Origin: Halosimplex pelagicum
GTDB lineage: Archaea > Halobacteriota > Halobacteria > Halobacteriales > Haloarculaceae
Length of the DNA: 64,000 bases
Direction: 5' to 3'
Assembly (NCBI RefSeq): GCF_013415905.1
Contig: NZ_CP058909.1
Location: 4,030,001 to 4,094,000 of the forward strand
Shown here piece after piece: positions 10,018-16,962 of this stretch. Position numbers and translations under genes: made by a program. Every line of letters begins with the position of its first letter. Positions within the stretch are counted from its first letter, which is position 1. The notes under the pieces were generated by a model that was not told the DNA's origin, searched no databases, and saw nothing but the letters and a program-made list of their open reading frames with translations.

Positions 10018-10133
10018 CGTCCAGTCAGCTATCCACCGTTGAAGGGGTTAGACTACGCGCTGTTACCGCGATTCTGACACATCCGGGACACCTGAATTTT
10101 GATAGCGGACGTTGACTGCTCTCTCAGACAAAT

Positions 10134-10260
10134 AGTGAACTACCCCTGCCTACTCGCCGCCTTCGGCGGCTCCTTGAGGCAGGGGCTTCCTGCTTCCAAG
10201 ACGCACTTTGCAGACACCGAATTGGTGTCCGTAGGGAGCGCAGTCTTCACAGGCGTTCCT
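10134..10260 (-). ncRNA. Putative omega (reRNA) scaffold of TnpB
   Basis: In IS605-group elements the guide RNA of TnpB is made from the tnpB 3' end and the right-end hairpin, with the guide taken from flanking DNA. Here the minus-strand transcript would end in the hairpin with GCCGCC/GGCGGC inner arms and the terminal GTAGTTCAC; the predicted guide is the minus-strand sequence at about 10114-10133. The extent is inferred from the family, not measured. Confidence 0.4.
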
Positions 10261-11402
10261 TCGGAGTGACCCACTCCTAGTTCTGAAAGACCGCGAGAAA
10301 GAATGTTCCACGCCGCGTTCGCGTCCCGGTCCGCCTCAAACCCGCACGACGGACAAGAGTGCTCTCGAACCCACAGCGGCTTGTCGGTTTCAACGCCACA
10401 CCGAGCGCACTCTTTGGTCGTCCCTCTCGGGTTGACCGCCACGAAGTGCGTGCCTTCACGTTCGCACTTGTATTCGAGCAACGAGAGGAACGTCCGCCAC
10501 GCGGCAGACGCCGTGTTGCGGCTGTCCGATGGCGACTCCATCATCCCCTTGACGTTCAGGTCTTCGACCGCCACGAGGTCATACTTCCGAGCGTAGTAGT
10601 TCGAGAGTCTGTGTAAGAAGTCATGCCGCTTGCGCTTGATTTGTAGGTGGTACTCAGCCACACGCTGACGCTGGCTCTTCCAGTTGTTCGACCCGTGCTC
10701 TTTGCGTGAGAGTTTCCGTTGTTCTCGTTCGAGCCTGTCACGTTCGACGGAGAGGTCGAGTGATTCGACTGCCGTTCCGTCTGTATCGTGGGCGTACGTG
10801 AGAATACCCACATCGATCCCGACCATCTTGCCAGCGTCAATATTCTCTAGGGACGGTTTGGCTGGCGGTTCGGTGTCCGTTTCGATACCGAAGATGGCGA
10901 ACCACTCGCCGGTTTTCTCTTTTTTGAGCGTGACTTCTTTGACGGTGGCGTCGTCGGGGATCGGTCGGTGGAGTTCGATGGGAATGTCCGCGAGTTTCGA
11001 GAGTGACAACACGGTCTGACCACCCTTCTTGTCGAGTTCGAAGCCAGACTGGTTGTAGGTGAAACTGCGGAACTCCCGAGGTGACTTCCACCGAAGTTCA
11101 CCGACGTTGTAGCCCCGCTCTTTGAGCTTCCCGAGTGCTCTGATGTTCTTGGCGAGCCGCATGACGGTGGGTTGCAGCACTTTCGAGTAGACGTCGATGA
11201 GTGCGTCCCACCAGTCTTTGAGGTCGGGAAGTTCATCTCGAATCTTGCGGACACGTTGTTTGACGGTGCCTTCGGATTCGGGAATCTGGTTGAAGCGGTA
11301 CAGGGCGTGATTGTAGAGCTGTCTACAGGTATTGCGGTGGTAGTCCAGCGTCTCGCGCTGGTTTTCTGTGGGTTTGAGGCGGTACCTGTAGTTGTAGTTC
11401 AT
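10140..11402 (-). CDS. tnpB: TnpB RNA-guided DNA endonuclease
   Basis: 420 aa. N-terminal helical/WED part starting with YRYRLKPTENQRETL, then a split RuvC domain with all three acidic residues: D197 in GIDVGI, E280 in AVEDLN, D360 in DRDANAAWN. A four-cysteine zinc finger (CARC near 332, CPSC near 350) sits between the last two. The protein is therefore expected to be an active nuclease that uses the omega RNA from its own right end and helps keep the element in the genome. The end overlaps the right-end hairpin, as usual. ATG at 11402 lies nine bases after the stop of the upstream small gene, so the two form one unit. The tail VLEAGSPCLKEPP is typical of haloarchaeal TnpB. Confidence 0.93.
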   Translation of the reverse strand: MNYNYRYRLKPTENQRETLDYHRNTCRQLYNHALYRFNQIPESEGTVKQRVRKIRDELPDLKDWWDALIDVYSKVLQPTVMRLAKNIRALGKLKERGYNVGELRWKSPREFRSFTYNQSGFELDKKGGQTVLSLSKLADIPIELHRPIPDDATVKEVTLKKEKTGEWFAIFGIETDTEPPAKPSLENIDAGKMVGIDVGILTYAHDTDGTAVESLDLSVERDRLEREQRKLSRKEHGSNNWKSQRQRVAEYHLQIKRKRHDFLHRLSNYYARKYDLVAVEDLNVKGMMESPSDSRNTASAAWRTFLSLLEYKCEREGTHFVAVNPRGTTKECARCGVETDKPLWVREHSCPSCGFEADRDANAAWNILSRGLSELGVGHSEGTPVKTALPTDTNSVSAKCVLEAGSPCLKEPPKAASRQG

Positions 11403-11411
11403 CGGATGGGA

Positions 11412-11552
11412 CTACTCGTCAGGTTCGGACGTCCGGACGATTTTCACGTCTGCGCCACGCCACCGTTTCGGGACGAGGACGTGTGCGCCGTTCCCGGTGG
11501 CTTTCACCTCGCCGTCGATGACTTCGTGACCCTCGATTTCGTGCCTGTCCAT
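11412..11552 (-). CDS. DUF2080-type small protein of the TnpB element
   Basis: 46 aa, too short for most gene callers. It reads MDRHEIEGHEVIDGEVK followed by GNGAHVLVPKRWRGADVKIV and an acidic end. Haloarchaeal TnpB elements often carry this small beta-rich protein (DUF2080) just before tnpB; the GNGAHV..P..W.G motif is characteristic. It resembles an AbrB-like small DNA-binding fold, so a regulatory role is possible, but its function is not known. ATG start; nine bases separate its TAG from tnpB. An imperfect inverted repeat (GTTGAGAC/GTTTCAAC) at about 11570-11588 just upstream could be its operator. Confidence 0.7.
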   Translation of the reverse strand: MDRHEIEGHEVIDGEVKATGNGAHVLVPKRWRGADVKIVRTSEPDE

Positions 11553-11644
11553 CACCAGTGTTGAGACATTGTTTCAACATAAGTGTATCGGTGCATGGGC
11601 CTGTGAACCGGCAATAGGACAGTGTATGGAAGATGATGACGGCG

Positions 11645-11716
11645 CTGTATCCCCTCTCTACTGCGCTCCTTGTCCGCTGACACGGACTGCGGTGCTCCTT
11701 GAGGGAGGGGGCTTAG
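11645..11716 (-). repeat. Second TnpB right-end hairpin (scar)
   Basis: The stretch has the same build as the right end at 10140: CCCCTCTCTACTGC at the left, CTCCTTGAGGGAGGGGGCTT at the right, with an inner CCGCTGACACGG hairpin. No tnpB belongs to it, so it is the remains of another IS605-group element. Confidence 0.5.
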
Positions 11717-11729
11717 CGCCTGTGTTCAG

Positions 11730-12074
11730 CTAATCAATGTGTAAGAGGATAGCGTCGGAGACGTTGGCACCGGCGAGGTCAGCATCAGATACATCAGCCG
11801 CAGGGCAGCGGGCGTTCGTGAGGTCAGCATCGGAGAGATCGGCCTCGCGGAGGACAGAACTGTTGAGAGTGGCGTCTGAGAGGTCTGCCCCTGCGAGATT
11901 TGCCTCACGAAGACTGGCACGAGTGAGGATAGCCCCTGAGAGGTCTGCCCCGGCGAGGTTAGCCTCTGCGAGGAGTGCTCTAGAGAGATCGGCACCGGCA
12001 AGGTCTGCACCTGGGCGGATGTCCTCGGGGATCACATCATCATCGTTTGGAATTTTGTAGTCGGAATCACTCAT
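11730..12074 (-). CDS. Pentapeptide-repeat protein
   Basis: 114 aa from the ATG at 12074. After a short acidic leader come about 16 pentapeptide repeats of the form A(D/N)LAG or ADLS(D/R), for example AGADLSRALL and EANLAGADLS. Such repeats fold into a right-handed square beta-helix; some family members mimic DNA and protect gyrase, but for most, including this one, no role is known. No membrane segment or extra domain is seen. A longer frame up to 12152 is open, but the MSDSDYKIP start is preferred as a typical N-terminus. It is transcribed in the same direction as the ATPase gene at 12277-13974, about 200 bases downstream of it, and could be read through from it. Confidence 0.8.
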   Translation of the reverse strand: MSDSDYKIPNDDDVIPEDIRPGADLAGADLSRALLAEANLAGADLSGAILTRASLREANLAGADLSDATLNSSVLREADLSDADLTNARCPAADVSDADLAGANVSDAILLHID

Positions 12075-12276
12075 ATGAGCACAAAGAGTATTGACCAGAT
12101 GAATATTTTGTGGATGTAAAATATGCAACCCAAAACCGACCCGGCACGTCACTTTATCTAAGTCTTATAAAAACTTGCCAAGTGTTGGGTAGCGTGGTAG
12201 TCTTGCTCCCGGGCTCAACGACTCGAAACTGAGCACCGGTGAGGAGTGATTTTAGTCAAGATAGTGGTGTATCTAC

Positions 12277-13974
12277 TTAGCAAATCAAGAGGAACAGCCA
12301 GAATGGAAGATGACAAATCATTGTATCGTTTCTCTGAATAACGAGTGATTCGCTCTCGACGACACTCTTTGGCAAGCTGTCGGTAATGATGAACCGGTAC
12401 GGAGCCTGGTAGTCTAACTCCTGTAGTTCCTCACTGTCAGATTTGGTGTGCTGGCCGGATTCTGGAGTGAATTCTTCGGCGATTGTTTCGGCGTTGCCAG
12501 TGTGTGGATGGTAGGAGAGAATGAAAGGTAGGACGTGTCCGTTGCAATGAAGGATGTAGTCAACGAGGCCGGACTCAGTTTCGGTGTATTCGACATCGGT
12601 TGTTCCGACGTTGTAGGCGAGGCGTTTGGCGTGGTCGAAGGCGACGGTGCGGGCGAGTTTGTATTCGAATTCGTAGTTGAGCGTGTCCTGTTGTTCGTAA
12701 TCCTCGAAGCCATGGTGTTCCTGCCGTTGGGAAAGAAGAACGAGGTGGCGTGGGTTACGGAGATATAAGCGGGTGCGGCGGTAGCGGCGCAGGGAGTAAT
12801 CGTGAGATTCGGTGACCGCGATACCTTCATCGAGGACGTCAAGGTAACTATCAACGGTTCGCCTGTCGACGCCGATCTGCTCGCTGAGATCAGTATACTG
12901 GAGTTCCTCACCCGCGTTAGTGGCAGCGATGGAACTGAGCCGATGGAGGTTTTCGGGTTGTTGGATGGATCGGTACTTGGCGAGTTCCTTGTAGAGAAAG
13001 AGGAGGAAGTGGGACTTTGAGAGGTCGTTCCGAATCGAAGGGTCGTTTTTAATCGAAGGGTCGTTCCTCTGGTAGAGGGTACCGCCTGTTCGGAGGTAGG
13101 CGCGCGCGGCGTCGTGAAGGTTGTCTCGGTCGTCCGCATCGAAGATGTCGAAGCAGAGTTCGGAGAGTGTCTCAACGGCTGTGTCGAGACTAGTCTCTGA
13201 ATTCGTTCCGGAAAGTCCGGTGCGAATTGTTTTGATCGGTGATGGGCCGTCTAAGTCGGGTGATTGGAATTGTTCGAGTTGAGTTCTGAATTCCTCATTG
13301 AAATCGACGCCCAGACCTTCACCGGTTTGGACGGTATCGATGAATTTCATCGGGAGGATGGGCCATGGGCCTTCGAACTCATCGATGGTGTCGGCAGTTT
13401 CGACGGTGGAGAGGTTGACCTGTGCGCGGACGTTGCCGGTCAGGAATACGTACGTGTTCTCGTCGACGAGGTCGAGTAGCTCTGCTTTACGGTCCTCATC
13501 AAGGTCCAGTGCTTGGATGTCGTCTAAAAGGATAAACCGTTTTTCTTGACGGGGTGCGACGTGTGTCTGGAAGTAGTCGATGACCTGGTTGAGGCGTTTG
13601 ATGTCGTCGCCTGTGAGTTCGAGCTGGTATAGGGAGTCCTCTAAGGGGATGTAGAGGATTTGCCGCGGATCGATTGAGGATGTGAGTCCGTGTTTCTGCT
13701 CTTGTTTCGGGAAGTCAGTCGTGTTGAGGAGTGCTGCGATGAATTGGTGTAGAAGGGTGGTTTTTCCGATTCCGGTCTGTCCGTGAATTGCGTAGACGAG
13801 ATTCTCGACATCGTCAGTGTAGTGGTCGTTTGTCGTTTTGAGGACACGGTGGAAATCAGATCGAGGGGTGAGGGCTGTAGCTTGCGATAGTTCTGGGGAA
13901 GTTCCGTCACTCCACCACTGGTTGTGGTGTTCGGCGTCATCGATGAACTCTTCTGCGGCCCCTGTCCCGAGCAT
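12277..13974 (-). CDS. DUF4143-type AAA ATPase with winged helix
   Basis: 565 aa. Residues about 60-80 hold Walker A (HGQTGIGKTTLL), and FILLDDIQAL is Walker B. A winged-helix segment follows (YTDLSEQIGVDRRTVDSYLDVL), then a C-terminal domain of the DUF4143 type in which the PD-(D/E)XK-like residues are partly lost (VDYILHCNG, FILSYH where a functional enzyme has an E-x-K). The extreme end CHLPFWLFLLIC is seen in related haloarchaeal proteins. The family is large in archaea and its role is unclear. The ATG at 13974 is 28 bases behind a TATA-like AATATTTG on the minus strand, so it is leaderless. It diverges from the Argonaute operon, sharing a 257-base promoter region. Confidence 0.75.
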   Translation of the reverse strand: MLGTGAAEEFIDDAEHHNQWWSDGTSPELSQATALTPRSDFHRVLKTTNDHYTDDVENLVYAIHGQTGIGKTTLLHQFIAALLNTTDFPKQEQKHGLTSSIDPRQILYIPLEDSLYQLELTGDDIKRLNQVIDYFQTHVAPRQEKRFILLDDIQALDLDEDRKAELLDLVDENTYVFLTGNVRAQVNLSTVETADTIDEFEGPWPILPMKFIDTVQTGEGLGVDFNEEFRTQLEQFQSPDLDGPSPIKTIRTGLSGTNSETSLDTAVETLSELCFDIFDADDRDNLHDAARAYLRTGGTLYQRNDPSIKNDPSIRNDLSKSHFLLFLYKELAKYRSIQQPENLHRLSSIAATNAGEELQYTDLSEQIGVDRRTVDSYLDVLDEGIAVTESHDYSLRRYRRTRLYLRNPRHLVLLSQRQEHHGFEDYEQQDTLNYEFEYKLARTVAFDHAKRLAYNVGTTDVEYTETESGLVDYILHCNGHVLPFILSYHPHTGNAETIAEEFTPESGQHTKSDSEELQELDYQAPYRFIITDSLPKSVVESESLVIQRNDTMICHLPFWLFLLIC

Positions 13975-14198
13975 AGGGACGGTTATTCTGGGCTAGTACA
14001 AATATTCCGGCATCCTAATGTCCCTATTTCGAATCAGTTAGGGCATCTCTGTTTACCGCGGGTCGTGAAGAGTATCTCCGGTCTCACTGTTGTTCAATGC
14101 TCGCTCCGCAATGTCTGTCCAATCGTCACGGGATGGTTTTCTGAACTGAATACGCCCTAAAATCTAATTATCGTGTTTCTAACTACGCTAGTGGAAAC

Positions 14199-14210
14199 CT
14201 ATTTATCATA
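14199..14210 (+). promoter_or_regulatory. TATA box of the Argonaute operon
   Basis: CTATTTATCATA is centred 27 bases before the ATG at 14232. This fixes the start codon as ATG 14232 rather than the GTG just before it and implies a leaderless transcript. The promoter of the divergent ATPase gene is in the same spacer near 14002. Confidence 0.6.
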
Positions 14211-14231
14211 GCTGCGCGTTGGTCGCTGGTG

Positions 14232-16901
14232 ATGGCAGTGAAGGCCGACATTGAGGATGGGGAAGAGATCGATATCTCACTGCGCGTCACAGGGACTGAG
14301 GAGTGGGATCACGACGCCATCGCTCGAAAAGTTCAGTTGGAGGATATTGAGGGGACGCCAGTGGAACTGACCGTATTCCACAACAACGAGATTGTGGATT
14401 TCGAGTGGGAAATCCAACAGTGGTATGAACTGGAAAACGCGGTCGGGAACGAATTCCGTGGTGAGATGCAACTCAACCCGGGGTACGACCTGAACGTCAC
14501 ACCGCTCGACGAGCCACCTGCTGCAGCCGAGAACGACGGGGCAGAGAATGCATCGACTGAGCTGCCCTCCGAGAGTGACGCTAGTGAATCTTCAACGGAG
14601 ACAGATCCAAGCGATAAGTCGGAGTTCGTTCAGGGTAGTGAGGTGAGGAGCGAGCCACGACCGACAGCAGATGGTGGCGGTGAACTCTTACACCAACAGC
14701 CGTTGTCGGAAGGGAACTACCTGCTACAGTTCGAGCTCGGGAACCTGCCGGAACTCACCGTCCAGGAATATGAACTCCGCGCAACGGGGAGCGGCGGGAT
14801 TGACCCGGATGACTTCACGAACGGGATTGAGGGATTCACTGCGAAAGCAGCGAACTACTACCAGTCACGGATCAACAGCCCGGTCACAACGGCTGATGCG
14901 TCTCGGCGGCGCATTTACGCGACCGAAAAGCTCCACAGCACGATTTCGGTCCACGGGTACACTATTGAACCGATCCACCAAGACAAGACGACTCTGGAGG
15001 CGCGCTCCTACACGGACGATGGGCCGCTTCAGGAGTTCGTCAAGCAGGACGTGAAGCGCGCGGTTGCCAGTCAGTACGAAGTGTCGGGGATCGATTCGAT
15101 CATCGAGCCTACCCCGCAGCGAACCGCGAACAGCGGGTTGTTCGAAGCCTACCGGAAGTACAAGTGCCGGATCCGTGTTGATGCTGACGGAACCGTGATT
15201 TGTGGCGTGAACGTCGCTTACCACCTGGAATCGACGTTCTCAGCTGCCAAGTGGGTGCAGCGCGGCCACGATATTGCCGAAGTGAACGTTGAGCACGACA
15301 CTGACCTGTACGACAGTGCTCGTACGGCGACGGTCAAGGAAGTCATCGATATGGACTACGACGATGTGTTGGAGGGACCGGGCGTCCCGATGTCGGAGTA
15401 CCACGAAAAGCACGTCGAGCAGGACCTCATCAACTCGATGCGAGCCGGTGACCCGATCATTGCTGATCTACAGTACGGAAGTGGCGAGGATTCGGTCTTC
15501 CCGCAACTCTTAGAGTACTGCAAGGTCATCCCGACGTTCGAACAGTTGGGCCGTGTCGATGACACGTTCCTGAACGTCATCCACAACGAGAGCCGGATGA
15601 AACCTGAGGAACGGTTCAGTGTCGTCACGTCGTTCGTGGATTTGCTCGGTCCGACGCCGTACTTCGGCTTCGATCCCGTCCCGCAGCCCACGAACGCCGG
15701 ATACCGGGAGCACAAGACCCCGAATATCCCGAACCTCCTGTTCGGCAATGGAAAGACGGGGTTCTACGGGGCTGGCGGGCTGGAGCGGAAAGGATTCGGC
15801 GTGTACAAGGAGCCTGAGTCGTTCGACCTCATTGCGCTGTACCCGGAAGATGAGGAGAGCGACGCACGACCGTACGTGCTAACGCTGCTCAACAAGCTCG
15901 CAGACTACGAGGCGGGACCAACGGCGTTCGATCAGGAGACCTACGAACTCGGCTCGGAGTTCCACTACTCCCAGCACGCGCAGAAAGCGAGTGACTACGA
16001 TGCAGCACTGATCGTCGTGCCGGATGAAGACGAGGCTGCGGCAGCCGACTACGACGACCCGTATCCCGAGTTCAAACGGCAACTCGGACAACTCGGCGTC
16101 CCGAGTCAGATGATCTCCGTCGACAATCTCGGCAACGAGAACTACTGCGGAAACATCTGTTCATCCCTTATCGGGAAAGCTGGCGGCGTGCCGTGGCGTA
16201 TCGACGATGTCCCCGGAGATGTTGACGCGTTCGTCGGACTCGACGTGACGTACGACCACGCGACTAAGCAACACCTCGGTGCGGCCGCGAACGTCATCAT
16301 GGCCGACGGAACGATCCTCGCGTCGGAGGCCGTCACGAAGCAAGCGGGTGAAACGTTTGACGAGGACGACGTGGCGAACGTGATCAAACACGTTCTCGAG
16401 ATCTTCGCCAAAGAGGAAGGCCAGCCACCGCGGCACGTAGTCATCCATCGTGACGGGAAGTTCTACCTCGATGTTGAGAACCTCATCGAACGGCTAGACA
16501 AAGCCCGCGATCTGATTCAACGGTTCGACCTCGTCGAGATCCGGAAGTCCGGAAATCCACGCATCGCTGCGTACGATGAATCGAAGTCCCGGTTCGATAT
16601 CGCGGACAAAGGCGTCGCCTTCCACGTCCACAACGGCGACCATTCCTACCTGACCACGACGGGTGGGAAGGAGGGCAGTCCTGGCACGCCGCGACCGCTA
16701 CAGATCGTGAAACGCCACGGATCGTCAGATCTCGACACGCTCGCGGAGCAAACCTACTGGCTATCGGAAGCACACGTCGGTTCGCTGAGTCGGTCCACCC
16801 GACTCCCCATCACGACGTACTACGCCGACAAGTGCGCCGATTTCGCCATGAAGGGCTACCTCACCAAGGGTAGCGTCATCCACGGTGTCCCGTACATCTG
16901 A
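14232..16901 (+). CDS. ago: Long prokaryotic Argonaute, NgAgo type, catalytic
   Basis: 889 aa. The C-terminal PIWI domain (about 560-889) carries a full DEDD tetrad: D671 in GLDVTYDH, E707 in QAGETFDE (the glutamate finger), D741 in VIHRDGKF and D866 in TTYYADKCA. From memory, these blocks and the spacing match the Argonaute of Natronobacterium gregoryi closely (HIVIHRDG, ARLPITTAYADQ). The N-terminal 140 residues are an acidic beta-rich domain with a disordered Ser/Glu linker, also as in NgAgo. The MID region ends in LGNENYCGNICSSLIGKAGG. Long catalytic Argonautes use short DNA or RNA guides to cut matching nucleic acid and protect against plasmids and phages. It is the first gene of a five-gene operon; 61 bases without a promoter lead to the PLD-NTPase gene. 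Confidence 0.95.
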   Translation: MAVKADIEDGEEIDISLRVTGTEEWDHDAIARKVQLEDIEGTPVELTVFHNNEIVDFEWEIQQWYELENAVGNEFRGEMQLNPGYDLNVTPLDEPPAAAENDGAENASTELPSESDASESSTETDPSDKSEFVQGSEVRSEPRPTADGGGELLHQQPLSEGNYLLQFELGNLPELTVQEYELRATGSGGIDPDDFTNGIEGFTAKAANYYQSRINSPVTTADASRRRIYATEKLHSTISVHGYTIEPIHQDKTTLEARSYTDDGPLQEFVKQDVKRAVASQYEVSGIDSIIEPTPQRTANSGLFEAYRKYKCRIRVDADGTVICGVNVAYHLESTFSAAKWVQRGHDIAEVNVEHDTDLYDSARTATVKEVIDMDYDDVLEGPGVPMSEYHEKHVEQDLINSMRAGDPIIADLQYGSGEDSVFPQLLEYCKVIPTFEQLGRVDDTFLNVIHNESRMKPEERFSVVTSFVDLLGPTPYFGFDPVPQPTNAGYREHKTPNIPNLLFGNGKTGFYGAGGLERKGFGVYKEPESFDLIALYPEDEESDARPYVLTLLNKLADYEAGPTAFDQETYELGSEFHYSQHAQKASDYDAALIVVPDEDEAAAADYDDPYPEFKRQLGQLGVPSQMISVDNLGNENYCGNICSSLIGKAGGVPWRIDDVPGDVDAFVGLDVTYDHATKQHLGAAANVIMADGTILASEAVTKQAGETFDEDDVANVIKHVLEIFAKEEGQPPRHVVIHRDGKFYLDVENLIERLDKARDLIQRFDLVEIRKSGNPRIAAYDESKSRFDIADKGVAFHVHNGDHSYLTTTGGKEGSPGTPRPLQIVKRHGSSDLDTLAEQTYWLSEAHVGSLSRSTRLPITTYYADKCADFAMKGYLTKGSVIHGVPYI

Positions 16902-16962
16902 CCATACGCCAGCACAGCCACGCAACCACCCACGCACCCGTCAACACACCGGTGACCCTCGC

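Larger units (their letters stand above)
10131..11552 (-). mobile_element. Complete IS1341-type (IS200/IS605 group) TnpB element
   Basis: Minus strand: a DUF2080 gene, tnpB, and a right-end hairpin that overlaps the end of tnpB (arms around 10143-10151 and 10180-10187 with an inner GCCGCC/GGCGGC stem) ending in the typical GTAGTTCAC near 10134. There is no tnpA transposase, so it would need one in trans. The right end is placed by the hairpin; the left end is less certain and may lie a little beyond 11552, before another right-end scar at 11648. Confidence 0.6.

Noticed and set aside
12414-13175. 253-codon second frame inside the DUF4143 ATPase gene.
   Set aside because: Ser/Thr/Pro-rich translation without motifs; it is a frame-shifted reading of the ATPase gene on the same strand.
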